Source: Flavobacterium sp. UMI-01 (GTDB lineage Bacteria > Bacteroidota > Bacteroidia > Flavobacteriales > Flavobacteriaceae). Taken from it: a stretch of 64,000 bases of DNA. This document shows, piece after piece, positions 36,648-46,226 of this stretch. Position numbers and translations under genes: made by a program. A model generated the notes under the pieces. It searched no databases, was not told where the DNA came from, and saw nothing but the letters and a program-made list of their open reading frames with translations. The stretch spans positions 62,001 to 126,000 of the forward strand of contig NZ_BPLU01000019.1 in NCBI RefSeq assembly GCF_019656315.1, in the 5' to 3' direction. Each line of letters begins with the position of its first letter. Positions within the stretch are counted from its first letter, which is position 1.

Positions 36648-38915
36648 TTAGGAATTGGCTTCAGCAGCAATCAGGTTCAAAGCAGAACCCGCCACAAACC
36701 ATCCAATTTGACTTTCATTATACGTATGATTAGCCAGAATAACATCTTTAGAACCATCCGCATGAACAAACTCTAACGTCAATGGTTTTCCTGGAGCAAA
36801 ATCAACCAAATCAACAAAGTTTATTGTATCGTCTTCTTGTATTTTATCATAGTCCGTTTCTTGAGCAAACGTCAAAGCTAACATTCCTTGTTTTTTAAGA
36901 TTGGTTTCGTGAATACGGGCAAAGGATTTCACCAGTACCGCTTTCACCCCTAAGAAACGAGGCTCCATGGCCGCATGTTCTCGCGAAGAACCTTCTCCGT
37001 AGTTTTGGTCACCCACAACTACTGACGGAATTCCAGCCGCTTTATAAGCACGTGCAACAGCAGGAACCGCTTCGTAAGCACTTGTTAATTGATTTTTTAC
37101 CGAATTGGTTTTTTGATTAAAAGCATTTACCGCACCAATCAACATATTATTTGAAATATTATCCAAATGACCACGGAAGCGCAACCAAGGTCCCGCCATC
37201 GAGATATGGTCAGTGGTACATTTGCCGTAGGCTTTAATCAACAATTTAGCCCCTAAAATATTTTTGCCATCCCATGCCTCAAAGGGCTCTAACAACTGCA
37301 AACGATCAGAAGTAGGACTAACATTTACTTGCACAATCGAGCCATCCTCCGCAGGAGGTTGGTACCCCGCATCTTCCACATCAAAACCTCGATTTGGCAA
37401 TTCATCACCAAAAGGGGCATTCAATTTCACTTCTTCTCCATTGTCATTTAATAACGTATCTGTAATCGGATTAAAATCCAATCTTCCTGAAATAGCTAAT
37501 GCTGCTACCATTTCTGGTGAAGTCACAAAAGCATGTGTATTGGGATTTCCATCGGCTCTTTTGGAAAAGTTACGATTAAAGGAATGCACAATCGTGTTTT
37601 TCTCTCCTTTATCAGCCCCTTCTCTATCCCATTGTCCAATACAAGGCCCACAGGCATTGGTAAATACTTTGGTTCCTAATTTTTCAAACGTTTCAATGAT
37701 ACCATCTCTTTCAATAGTATAACGAATTTGTTCAGAACCTGGATTAATTCCAAATTCCGCTTTTGGGGTAATGCCATGCGCTACAGCTTGACTCACTATT
37801 GAAGCGGCGCGAGACATATCCTCATAAGAAGAATTGGTACACGAACCTATCAATCCCCATTCTACTTTTATTGGCCAACCATTGGCTCTAGCTTCCTCTT
37901 TCATTTTAGATACTGGGGTTCCTCTATCTGGTGTAAAAGGCCCGTTGATGTGAGGTTCTAACTCCGAAAGATTGATTTCAATAACTTGATCAAAATACTG
38001 TTCTGGATTGGCATATACTTCTGGGTCGCCCGTTAAATAGGCTGCCACTTTATCGGCTGCATCTACTACGTCTTGACGTCCCGTAGCCGACAAATACCTT
38101 CTCATGGAATCATCGTATCCAAAGGTAGAAGTAGTAGCACCAATTTCAGCACCCATATTACAAATGGTTCCTTTTCCTGTACAAGACATATTAGTAGCAC
38201 CTTCTCCAAAATATTCCACTACTGCACCTGTACCGCCTTTTACTGTGAGGATATCTGCCACTTTCAAAATCACATCTTTAGGAGCTGTCCAACCCGACAA
38301 TTTACCAGTCAACTTCACTCCTATCAATTTGGGAAATTTCAACTCCCAAGACATTCCAGACATTACATCTACAGCATCAGCTCCACCAACACCAATAGCC
38401 AACATCCCCAATCCTCCTGCATTTACCGTATGCGAATCGGTACCAATCATCATTCCGCCAGGGAAAGCATAATTCTCTAATACAATTTGATGAATGATTC
38501 CTGAACCTGGTTTCCAAAAACCAATACCGTATTTATTAGAAACTGAGGATAAAAAGTCGAACACTTCTTTGGATTGCTGATTAGCCATTTCCAAATCATA
38601 TTTGGCTCCATTTTTGGCTAAAATTAAATGGTCACAGTGCACGGTAGTAGGCACAGCCACTGTTTTTTTACCAGCATGCATAAATTGCAACAAAGCCATT
38701 TGAGCGGTAGCGTCTTGGCAGGCTACTCTATCAGGAGCAAAATCAACATAATCCACACCTCTTTTATACGCTGCTTTTGGCGTACCATCCCAAAGATGAC
38801 TGTATAAAATCTTTTCAGTTAAAGTAAGCGGACGCCCCACTATTTCACGAGCTGCATCAACACGTGTCGCCATGGTGGCATACACTTTTTTAATCATTTC
38901 AATATCAAATGCCAT
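36648..38915 (-). CDS. Aconitate hydratase (aconitase A / mitochondrial type)
   Basis: Starting at ATG 38915 ([19 protein letters not shown]), the product has 755 residues. It interconverts citrate and isocitrate in the TCA cycle with a [4Fe-4S] cluster. The cluster ligands are in GSCTNSS and [48 protein letters not shown] and [14 protein letters not shown] are also conserved. An upstream in-frame ATG (38960) would add 15 non-conserved residues and is less likely. It is separated from the downstream-coordinate acnB gene by a perfect terminator. Confidence 0.95.
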   Translation of the reverse strand: MAFDIEMIKKVYATMATRVDAAREIVGRPLTLTEKILYSHLWDGTPKAAYKRGVDYVDFAPDRVACQDATAQMALLQFMHAGKKTVAVPTTVHCDHLILAKNGAKYDLEMANQQSKEVFDFLSSVSNKYGIGFWKPGSGIIHQIVLENYAFPGGMMIGTDSHTVNAGGLGMLAIGVGGADAVDVMSGMSWELKFPKLIGVKLTGKLSGWTAPKDVILKVADILTVKGGTGAVVEYFGEGATNMSCTGKGTICNMGAEIGATTSTFGYDDSMRRYLSATGRQDVVDAADKVAAYLTGDPEVYANPEQYFDQVIEINLSELEPHINGPFTPDRGTPVSKMKEEARANGWPIKVEWGLIGSCTNSSYEDMSRAASIVSQAVAHGITPKAEFGINPGSEQIRYTIERDGIIETFEKLGTKVFTNACGPCIGQWDREGADKGEKNTIVHSFNRNFSKRADGNPNTHAFVTSPEMVAALAISGRLDFNPITDTLLNDNGEEVKLNAPFGDELPNRGFDVEDAGYQPPAEDGSIVQVNVSPTSDRLQLLEPFEAWDGKNILGAKLLIKAYGKCTTDHISMAGPWLRFRGHLDNISNNMLIGAVNAFNQKTNSVKNQLTSAYEAVPAVARAYKAAGIPSVVVGDQNYGEGSSREHAAMEPRFLGVKAVLVKSFARIHETNLKKQGMLALTFAQETDYDKIQEDDTINFVDLVDFAPGKPLTLEFVHADGSKDVILANHTYNESQIGWFVAGSALNLIAAEANS

Positions 38916-38987
38916 AGGTTCTATCGGTTTTAGATTTTTATATTTTTTTAAACACAACAAGATACAAAAAAATGACGAGCAATAAAA

Positions 38988-39016
38988 AAGCCTGAGTCAA
39001 AATTTGACTCAGGCTT
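38988..39016 (-). terminator. Terminator of acnB
   Basis: Arms 38988-39001 (AAGCCTGAGTCAAA) and 39003-39016 (TTTGACTCAGGCTT) are perfectly complementary. On the minus strand the hairpin is followed by TTTTATTG. It separates the two aconitase transcripts. Confidence 0.85.
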
Positions 39017-39041
39017 AAACTTGGTATCGATAATACCACTT

Positions 39042-41813
39042 TTATTTCACTAACAACTTGTGTGAAGGTGCAAACTTAGTTAAGTTAATACCATCAACAG
39101 CTGCCGTATATTCATCCATAGTAGGTGTTCTACCAAGAATTGTAGAAAGTACTACAACAGGAGTAGAAGACAATAAAGATTCTCCTTTTTTCTCTGCTGA
39201 ATCTTCCACAACTCTTCCTTGGAACAAACGCGTTGAAGTAGCCATTACTGTATCTCCTTTAGATGCTTTTTCTTGGTTACCCATACAAAGGTTACATCCT
39301 GGGCGCTCTAGATACAACATGTTTTCGTATTCTGTACGTGCTGCAGCTTTTGGCGCATTATCATCAAATTCAAAACCAGAATATCTTTGTAAAACTTCCC
39401 AGTCACCTTCTGCCTTCAATTCATCAACGATATTATAAGTAGGAGGCGCAACTACAAGTGGTGCATTAAATTCTACTTTTCCTTTTTGTGCTTCTACATT
39501 TTTAAGCATTTGGGCAAGGATTTTCATATCGCCTTTGTGAACCATACAAGAACCAATAAATCCTAAATCTACTTTTTTCTCCCCACCATAGTAAGAAAGT
39601 GGTCTAATCGTATCGTGTGTATATCGCTTAGACACATCATTGTTATTTACATCTGGGTCAGCAATCATTGGCTCAGCAATTTGATCCAAATCAACCACTA
39701 CTTCAGCATAATATTTAGCATTCGCGTCCGGAGTTAAAGCAGGTTTCTCACCCGATCTGATTTCAGCGATACGTTTATCAGCTTTATCGATCAAGCCCTT
39801 CAATACTTGCTTCTTGTTATCCATTCCTTTATCAATCATGATTTGGATTCTGCTCTTCGCAATTTCCAATGACTCAATCAAAGTTTCATCTTCAGAAATA
39901 CAAATAGAGGCTTTCGCTTTCATTTCAGCGGTCCAATCAGTAAATGTAAAGGCTTGGTCAGCAGTAAGAGTACCAATATGCACCTCTATAATTCTACCTT
40001 GGAATACATTTTCTCCACCAAATTGTTTCAACATTTGTGATTGTGTAGCGTGGACTACATCACGGAAATCCATATAGGATTTCATATCTCCTTTGAACGT
40101 AACTTTTACAGATTCTGGAATTGGCATAGAAGCCTCACCTGTTGCTAATGCAAGCGCTACCGTTCCAGAGTCAGCTCCAAAAGCTACCCCTTTAGACATA
40201 CGTGTGTGAGAATCACCGCCAATAATGATTGCCCATTCGTCAATTGTAATATCATTCAATACTTTATGAATAACGTCTGTCATAGCGTGGTACACTCCTT
40301 TAGGGTCACGAGCGGTAATCAAACCAAAGTCATTCATAAACTTCATTAATTTAGGAATGTTAGCTTGTGCTTTTTTATCCCAAACTGAAGCAGTATGACA
40401 ACCCGATTGATAAGCCCCATCAACAATTGGAGAAATAACAGTTGCTGCCATAGACTCTAATTCTTGAGCGGTCATCAAACCTGTAGTATCTTGTGAACCT
40501 ACAATGTTCACCTCTACACGCACATCTGAACCTGCGTGTAAAACTTTACCTGGAGTTACCCCTACAGCATTTCTGTTGAAGATTTTCTCAACGGCTGTAA
40601 GTCCTTGTCCTTCATGAGAAATTTCTTTTGAAGGTGCGTACACCACAGGCGCTTCAATTCCTAAAGTTTTGGCTGCAAATGTTTGTAATTTTTTACCAAA
40701 AACAATAGCGTAAGAACCTCCTGCTTTAATGAATTCCAATTTTTGAGGAGTAAAAGATTTAGAAATATCTTTCAACTCTTGGTCTCCGTTGTATAATTTT
40801 TTTGTTTTAGTATTAATAGTCAAAACGGTACCTGTTGCTACTGAATACGCTTGTTCTAAAACGGGTTCACCGTTTTCATTACGTACAAGGTTTCCGTTTT
40901 CATCCACTTTTTTAACCCAGTTTTGAAGGTCAATTCCAATACCACCAGTAACATCTACTGTAGTAAGGAAGATAGGAGAAATTCCATTTGTTCCACCCAC
41001 GATTGGCGCAAAATTCACAAATGGCACATAAGGACTCGCTTGTTTTCCTGTCCAAAGCGCCACATTGTTTACTCCTGACATACGAGATGAACCAACTCCC
41101 ATAGTTCCTTTTTCAGCAATTAACATCACACTTTTATCTGGATGTTGTGCTTGTAACGCTTTGATTTCTTCTTGAGCTTCAGGTGAAATCATGCATTTTC
41201 CATGTAATTCACGGTCAGAACGAGAGTGTGCTTGGTTTCCTGGAGAAAGCAAATCAGTAGAGATATCTCCTTCACCAGCAATAAAAGTAACCACTTTAAT
41301 TTCTTCTGGAATCTCAGGTAACTTTGTAAAGAACTCAGCCTTAGCATAACTTTCTAAGATTTCTCTAGCAATAGCATTACCATTGTTGAATGCTGCCACT
41401 AAACGATCCGTATCTGCTTCGTAAAGGTACACTTGTGTTTTAAGCACCTTAGCTGCTTCAGCAGCAATCGCCACATCATTTCCTAATGCCAAATCCAACA
41501 ACACCCCAATTGATGGCCCACCTTTCATGTGAGACAACAATTCAAATGCAAAAGCAGGAGTGATTTCATTCACCACCTCTTCATCTAGGATAATCTCTTT
41601 TAAAAACTTAGCTTTTACACCAGCCGCAGAAGTTGTTCCAGGCAAAGTGTTGTAAATAAAGAATTTTAGAGAATCATTTCGGTGTGCGTTATTCACATCT
41701 TTAATTTGTGCAATGATTTCGCTTAGCAATTCAGCACCATCAATAGGCTTCGGGTGAAGTCCTTGACTTTTTCTTTCTTCGATCTCCTTAAGATAATCGT
41801 TATAAGTGTTCAT
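39042..41813 (-). CDS. acnB: Bifunctional aconitate hydratase 2 / 2-methylisocitrate dehydratase
   Basis: The 923-residue product has the AcnB layout, with an N-terminal HEAT-like domain (about 1-160) before the aconitase domains. The cluster-binding cysteines lie in GSCMVHKGD and RPGCNLCMGNQ near the C-terminus. DSHTRMSKGVAFGADSGT and TSTRLFQGRVVEDS are also typical. AcnB works in the TCA cycle and can act on 2-methylisocitrate from propionate. Two aconitases side by side are seen in other flavobacteria. Confidence 0.96.
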   Translation of the reverse strand: MNTYNDYLKEIEERKSQGLHPKPIDGAELLSEIIAQIKDVNNAHRNDSLKFFIYNTLPGTTSAAGVKAKFLKEIILDEEVVNEITPAFAFELLSHMKGGPSIGVLLDLALGNDVAIAAEAAKVLKTQVYLYEADTDRLVAAFNNGNAIAREILESYAKAEFFTKLPEIPEEIKVVTFIAGEGDISTDLLSPGNQAHSRSDRELHGKCMISPEAQEEIKALQAQHPDKSVMLIAEKGTMGVGSSRMSGVNNVALWTGKQASPYVPFVNFAPIVGGTNGISPIFLTTVDVTGGIGIDLQNWVKKVDENGNLVRNENGEPVLEQAYSVATGTVLTINTKTKKLYNGDQELKDISKSFTPQKLEFIKAGGSYAIVFGKKLQTFAAKTLGIEAPVVYAPSKEISHEGQGLTAVEKIFNRNAVGVTPGKVLHAGSDVRVEVNIVGSQDTTGLMTAQELESMAATVISPIVDGAYQSGCHTASVWDKKAQANIPKLMKFMNDFGLITARDPKGVYHAMTDVIHKVLNDITIDEWAIIIGGDSHTRMSKGVAFGADSGTVALALATGEASMPIPESVKVTFKGDMKSYMDFRDVVHATQSQMLKQFGGENVFQGRIIEVHIGTLTADQAFTFTDWTAEMKAKASICISEDETLIESLEIAKSRIQIMIDKGMDNKKQVLKGLIDKADKRIAEIRSGEKPALTPDANAKYYAEVVVDLDQIAEPMIADPDVNNNDVSKRYTHDTIRPLSYYGGEKKVDLGFIGSCMVHKGDMKILAQMLKNVEAQKGKVEFNAPLVVAPPTYNIVDELKAEGDWEVLQRYSGFEFDDNAPKAAARTEYENMLYLERPGCNLCMGNQEKASKGDTVMATSTRLFQGRVVEDSAEKKGESLLSSTPVVVLSTILGRTPTMDEYTAAVDGINLTKFAPSHKLLVK

Positions 41814-42149
41814 AATAGAGTCTTTACAATGTTAAAGGCAGATTCCCTTGATTATCTCAAAATTAAATGCCGTACTATCTTGGTATTTTTTTATTTGTGA
41901 TGCAAATTTAGTTATTTAAGCTGAGATTTAAAAAAATTTAATAGAAGCGATTTTTTGACTCTAAATTCATTACAAAATAACAAATTTAGCCTGATTAAAT
42001 TATTAAAAAACAGTAAATCAACCACTTTAATTGAAAAATCAATAATCAAGTTTGTTTTTCGTAACAAAGTAGATTTGGAATGTTATAGCGCAATACAAAT
42101 AGGAAGAAGTTTTTCAATCAAAATACAACAAAAAACTATCAATTTCAGA
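41814..42149. other. Gap between acnB and the MoxR gene
   Basis: The gap holds the presumed acnB promoter: TAAATTTG at 41910-41903 on the minus strand fits TAnnTTTG, though no TTG is evident at -33. The rest is AT-rich. A plus-strand frame here (41955-42158) has poor composition and is not counted as a gene. Confidence 0.4.
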
Positions 42150-43103
42150 TTAAACTAACTTTTCTATTATCATTTCTTCGGTAATTCCTTCTGCGTCTGC
42201 TTTATAGTTCTTAATGATACGATGACGCAAGACTCCTACTGCTACTGCCTTAACATCTTCAATATCTGGTGAAAACTTCCCATGAAAAGCGGCATGAGTT
42301 TTTGCTGCCAAAATTAAATTTTGCGAAGCTCTAGGACCTGCTCCCCAATCCAAATACGTTTTTACGTAAGCATCGGACAAATCCCCTTTTGGTCTCGTTT
42401 TACCGACTAGTTTCACTGCGTATTCAATTACATTATCTGCTACAGGAATACGTCGTATAAGTTGTTGAAAATCGATAATTTCTTGTGCTGCAAACAAAGG
42501 CATTATTTCTTTAACTACATCTGTAGTTGTTCTTTTGACCACTTCTACCTCTTCATCAAAAGTAGGATAATCCAATTTTACAGCAAACATAAAACGGTCT
42601 AATTGTGCTTCAGGCAAAGGATAAGTTCCTTCTTGCTCAATAGGATTTTGAGTTGCTAAAACAAAATAGGGCAAAGCCAATTGATAATGATGTCCCGCTA
42701 TGGTTACAGAGCGCTCTTGCATCGCTTCTAGCAAAGCGGCTTGTGTTTTAGGAGGTGTTCTGTTAATTTCGTCTGCCAATATGATATTCGAAAACACAGG
42801 ACCTTTTATAAATTTAAATTGGCGGTTTTCATCCAGAATTTCGCTCCCTAAAATATCCGAAGGCATTAAATCTGGTGTAAATTGAATTCTTTTAAAATCC
42901 AAACCTAAAGCGCGAGAAAGCGTATTTATCATCAAAGTCTTGGCCAAACCAGGAACCCCCACTAATAAAGCATGTCCTCCAGAGAAAATGCAAATCAGTA
43001 TTTGATCCACTACTTCATCTTGACCTACAATTACTTTTGCAATTTCCTTTTTTAATTCGTTTCGCTTTTGAACTAAATTATGAATGGCAGCTACATCAGA
43101 CAT
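42150..43103 (-). CDS. MoxR-family AAA+ ATPase
   Basis: The 317-residue product has Walker A (GVPGLAKT), Walker B with ILADEINRTPPKTQAALLEAMQERSVT, sensor ATQNPIEQEGTYPLPEAQLDRFMF, and the C-terminal lid with RASQNLILAAKTHAAFHG. MoxR ATPases act as chaperones for partner proteins, often with VWA-domain proteins; none is encoded next to it here. It follows the SurA-like gene, with a terminator hairpin (43123-43164) between them. Confidence 0.93.
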   Translation of the reverse strand: MSDVAAIHNLVQKRNELKKEIAKVIVGQDEVVDQILICIFSGGHALLVGVPGLAKTLMINTLSRALGLDFKRIQFTPDLMPSDILGSEILDENRQFKFIKGPVFSNIILADEINRTPPKTQAALLEAMQERSVTIAGHHYQLALPYFVLATQNPIEQEGTYPLPEAQLDRFMFAVKLDYPTFDEEVEVVKRTTTDVVKEIMPLFAAQEIIDFQQLIRRIPVADNVIEYAVKLVGKTRPKGDLSDAYVKTYLDWGAGPRASQNLILAAKTHAAFHGKFSPDIEDVKAVAVGVLRHRIIKNYKADAEGITEEMIIEKLV

Positions 43104-43122
43104 TTGAATATTTTTTAAATTA

Positions 43123-43164
43123 AAAAAGAGTTAGTGTTATTAAATCATAAAACTAACTCTTTTT
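43123..43164 (-). terminator. Terminator of the SurA-like gene
   Basis: AAAAAGAGTTAGT (43123-43135) pairs perfectly with ACTAACTCTTTTT (43152-43164), 16 bases after the stop codon. Both ends are A/T-rich, so it could act on either strand. Confidence 0.8.
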
Positions 43165-43180
43165 ATTTATTTCGTAAAAA

Positions 43181-44590
43181 TTATTTTTTCAACCAATTGT
43201 TCGTAAAGTCACAATCCCTGTATTCTCCAATAATTTTAATATAGGTTTCTTTGATTTTCTCGTCAAACCATTTCCCGATGGCTTTGATTTGTTTTTCTTT
43301 CAAGGCCAAATCTTTGATTTTGATGTAATCTTTGGCGTAATCTGCAACGTGTTCGTTGATTCTGTTGGTCACAGTAACAATTTTATATTTTTTCTTCCCT
43401 TGTTTTTCTTCATCCAAAATAGGAAGGGAAATTTCATTGTCTTTTAAGTTAGACACCTGACCATATAAAACCGGATCCATTTTGGTCAACTCAAAACGAG
43501 TGTCTTGGGTTTGTGGATTGATTAACACCCCACCATTGGCTCTAGTTTCTTTTTCGTCTGACATGCTTCTGGCGGCATCTGCAAACGTAATTTCCTTATC
43601 TAGAATTCTTTTTCTAATCAACGTGATTTTTTCTTTGGCTTCATCCAAAGAAGCTTTGGTCACTGTAGGCGCAAGCAAAATATGACGCAATTCCAGTTCT
43701 TGTCCTTTTATTTTTTCAACATAAATAATATGAAATCCAAACTCTGTTTCAAAAGGCGCTGAAATTTCGCCTTCTTTCAAAGAAAAAGCCACATCTTTGA
43801 ACTCCTTCACAAATGGGGTTTTACGATTCATTTTATAAAAGCCACCACTTGACCTAGAACCCGGGTCTTGAGAATACAACACTGCCTTGGTTGCAAAACT
43901 TGATTGCCCTTCCTGAATTTCTTTTTTGAATTCGTTGAGTTTATCAATTACTTTTTTCTTATCAGCATCCGAAACTTTAGGAGTAACTACAATCTGTGCG
44001 ACTTCCATCTCTGCGCCAAAAAGAGGCAATTCCTCTTTAGGTATTTTTTTGAAAAAATTACGCACCTCCTCAGGAGTAATCTCAACCGCATCTACGATTT
44101 TCTTTTGCATTTCAGAGGTCAGTTTGTTTTCTTTCAAAATATCAAAGAAGTACGTTTTGAATTCTTCTACCGACTCTTTCTTATAATATTCCGCTACTTT
44201 TTCGATAGAACCAATTTGTTCCACCATATAATTCAAACGCTCATCCATCATCCCTTTCACCTCGGCATCTGTTACCTTGATACTATCCTGAATGGCTTGA
44301 TGCGCATACAATTTGTCTTCTAACAATTTCCCTAACATTTGACAACGGGTAATGTCCTTGATAGAATTTCCTTGACTTGAAAGCTCTAAAAACATCTTAT
44401 CAATATCCGAATCCAAAACAATGTAATCCCCTACCGTCGCAATAATACCGTCAATTTTTTGCCTTCCTGTTGCAGGCACGTTACTTACCACTGGTTCGGC
44501 ATCTTTAATGATTTCCTGCGCACTGATTCCAAAACTTGACAACAACATCAAGAAAAACAAAAAAACATTTTTAGTATTTACAAATTTCAT
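43181..44590 (-). CDS. SurA-like periplasmic peptidyl-prolyl isomerase
   Basis: From ATG 44590 (MKFVNTKNVFLFFLMLL) the product has 469 residues, with a signal peptide ending near GISAQE. A SurA-type N-terminal chaperone region (DGIIATVGDYIVLDSDI) is followed by two parvulin (PpiC) domains (about 190-300 and 310-430; GGFYKM, FGFHIIYVEK, LRHILL, GGVLIN). It assists folding of outer-membrane proteins. An upstream ATG at 44665 would place 25 polar residues before the signal peptide and is unlikely. Confidence 0.92.
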   Translation of the reverse strand: MKFVNTKNVFLFFLMLLSSFGISAQEIIKDAEPVVSNVPATGRQKIDGIIATVGDYIVLDSDIDKMFLELSSQGNSIKDITRCQMLGKLLEDKLYAHQAIQDSIKVTDAEVKGMMDERLNYMVEQIGSIEKVAEYYKKESVEEFKTYFFDILKENKLTSEMQKKIVDAVEITPEEVRNFFKKIPKEELPLFGAEMEVAQIVVTPKVSDADKKKVIDKLNEFKKEIQEGQSSFATKAVLYSQDPGSRSSGGFYKMNRKTPFVKEFKDVAFSLKEGEISAPFETEFGFHIIYVEKIKGQELELRHILLAPTVTKASLDEAKEKITLIRKRILDKEITFADAARSMSDEKETRANGGVLINPQTQDTRFELTKMDPVLYGQVSNLKDNEISLPILDEEKQGKKKYKIVTVTNRINEHVADYAKDYIKIKDLALKEKQIKAIGKWFDEKIKETYIKIIGEYRDCDFTNNWLKK

Positions 44591-44699
44591 TCGTAGTATT
44601 TTAGTTGACCTATTTAATATTAAAGGGGTAGCGAAACCAAATTTGATCTTCGCTTTTTTTATCAATTTTCGCTATCGCGTCCAAATATACGTGATAAGT

Positions 44700-45176
44700 T
44701 GCAGTAAATAAAAATTTATAGACTGGCAAATGTTTAAAACGAACAAAAATAACAATTCATCTACATATTACAAGTTTAGCCCTTACTATTAACAAAATAT
44801 TATCTACGGAAATTATTTGGGGGTGCCCCGCTAGAAAAAAAGCGTTGGGACGCGGATGAAACGGATTTTTCTTTACCGCTTATCGCTTATTAACAGCGCA
44901 TGGTTATTATTCCACAAAGATGCACAAAGAAAAAACACAGAGACTCACAAAGAGTACCACAAAATTTTAGAGCAACCCTAACCCCAATCTTGTCATTCCG
45001 TAGGAATCTCCGCAAGAAGCTCGACAAGGTTTTTAAGTATCCTGATATTAAAATCAAAAAATATCAACTTCGAATAATCGCCTTGCAAACGCTACGATTT
45101 ATTTTAAAATGTAAGTAGGTACTCGTCGCAGACGAGCACCAATGAGGTTAAGTAGGTTCTAGTTGTAATCGAAACT
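44700..45176. repeat. Repeat-rich intergenic region
   Basis: This gap strings together fragments of dispersed flavobacterial repeats. It has a GGGGTGCCCC block with an 'AAAGCG...GGGACGCGGATGAAACGG' segment (44820-44866), a 'CCACAAAGATGCACAAAG...CACAAAGAG' segment (44910-44955), 'GTCATTCCGTAGGAATCTC' (44994-45012), and a CTCGTC-GCA-GACGAG hairpin (45122-45136). I see no gene in it. The frame at 44900-45118 is a by-product of the repeats. Confidence 0.6.
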
Positions 45177-45758
45177 TCACTTTAAAATAGCTTCTATTTT
45201 TTTATTTAATTCTTGAATTTCATTTAGTCTGATTTCAATTATCGCTAGAGTTCTATTTTTGACATCAATACAAAAGTTGCAACTTTTTTCATGCTCTAAA
45301 TCTCCTATTTTATTTTGTTCTTTCAAATGATCATTAATTTTATCATAATAATCATCATTAATTTTCATAGGCAAATTGCTACTTAAAAAATCTATTGTAG
45401 ATATTATCTCATTAAGAATTGTATACTTTTTTTTAAAAGTATCAAAATACTCAACAGGTTCAATACCTTTTAAAACATTTGAATTAAAACCCTCAAAAAC
45501 AGGTAATTTAAAATATTCGTCTGAATAATTTTCAATTGAAAATTTTATATCTTGGAATGCTAATTCAATCTTAGGCAACTCAGCAAGAATCGTATTTCTT
45601 AAGTAACTCTTAATAAATACCTTATTCCTTTTTTTCTTTTTTGATTCTTTAATATTATCAGTTATCATTGATGAAAAAAGACCTAAAAAAAAAGGAACCA
45701 TAAAGCTAAATACATCTATAATTATACTGCTTCCTTGAGCACTAAAAAGTTTTATCAT
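45177..45758 (-). CDS. Small membrane-anchored protein of unknown function
   Basis: From ATG 45758 the product has 193 residues. One hydrophobic segment lies near the start (IIIDVFSFMVPFFLGLFSSM), followed by a basic stretch (KKKKRNK) and a long, mostly helical, Lys/Glu/Asn-rich region with coiled-coil character (IEIRLNEIQELNKKIEAIL at the end). Two Cys lie in SCNFCID. No family is recognised. The gene is more AT-rich than its neighbours and is flanked on both sides by repeat-rich sequence, which suggests it is an accessory gene. Confidence 0.6.
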   Translation of the reverse strand: MIKLFSAQGSSIIIDVFSFMVPFFLGLFSSMITDNIKESKKKKRNKVFIKSYLRNTILAELPKIELAFQDIKFSIENYSDEYFKLPVFEGFNSNVLKGIEPVEYFDTFKKKYTILNEIISTIDFLSSNLPMKINDDYYDKINDHLKEQNKIGDLEHEKSCNFCIDVKNRTLAIIEIRLNEIQELNKKIEAILK

Positions 45759-45788
45759 AGTGAATTTTTTTTTTTGAATTGCTACCAA

Positions 45789-46198
45789 CGTTTATATATG
45801 TACCACAAAACAATCATAACTCACTTAATTATGAATAAATAAATTTATGACACTTCATCCTTATATTTTATTCCAAATATATTATTTTTTTTCCTACAAA
45901 TCTAAAAGTATTAATAATTATAGAGTCGATCTAAAATAGTACTCATTATTATACGAATTCCTATTGAATCATACTATAAAAAACAAAACGTCCCTCTTAG
46001 CCCTGATCGAAGCGGCATCCTTTTTTTTATTTCACCCTGTCAGGGTTTAAAACCCTGACAGGGTGAAATAAAAAAAGATATAGCGGAGAGCAGGACGAAA
46101 TGTTCTTGAAAAACGAGAAGTTTCTGCTCCTAAAAAACAATTAAAACAGTGGGTTATAAAAGAATTGGGCTTTGTTTTTAAATCGGGTATAGAATTAG
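45789..46198. repeat. Intergenic region with a composite flavobacterial repeat and a 27-bp inverted repeat
   Basis: The segment 'TAGCCCTGATCGAAGCGGCATCC' type (about 45997-46020, read here in short as agccctgatcgaagcgg) and 'GATATAGCGGAGAGCAGGACG' type (about 46077-46098) flank a perfect inverted repeat. The arms are 46022-46048 and 46050-46076 around one A and contain CACCCTGTCAGGG. This arrangement resembles a family of short repeats that recur between flavobacterial genes. The part before 45990 is plain AT-rich sequence. Confidence 0.65.
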
Positions 46199-46206
46199 TA
46201 CTTTTG
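46199..46206 (+). promoter_or_regulatory. Probable -7 box of prfC
   Basis: TACTTTTG matches TAnnTTTG and lies 20 bases before the prfC ATG. A TTTG occurs 24 bases upstream, somewhat farther than usual. Confidence 0.45.
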
Positions 46207-46226
46207 CAGACCATTTAGAATTATAT

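Noticed and set aside
38916..38960. Upstream ATG for the acnA-type aconitase
   Set aside because: It adds 15 non-conserved residues in the intergenic region. ATG 38915 gives the usual [10 protein letters not shown] start.
41955..42158. A 67-codon plus-strand frame before the MoxR gene
   Set aside because: It is Lys/Asn/Ile-rich AT sequence without family features and overlaps the end of the MoxR gene on the other strand.
44900..45118. A 72-codon plus-strand frame
   Set aside because: It consists of dispersed-repeat sequence (CACAAAG and GTCATTCCGTAGG fragments), so the open frame is accidental.
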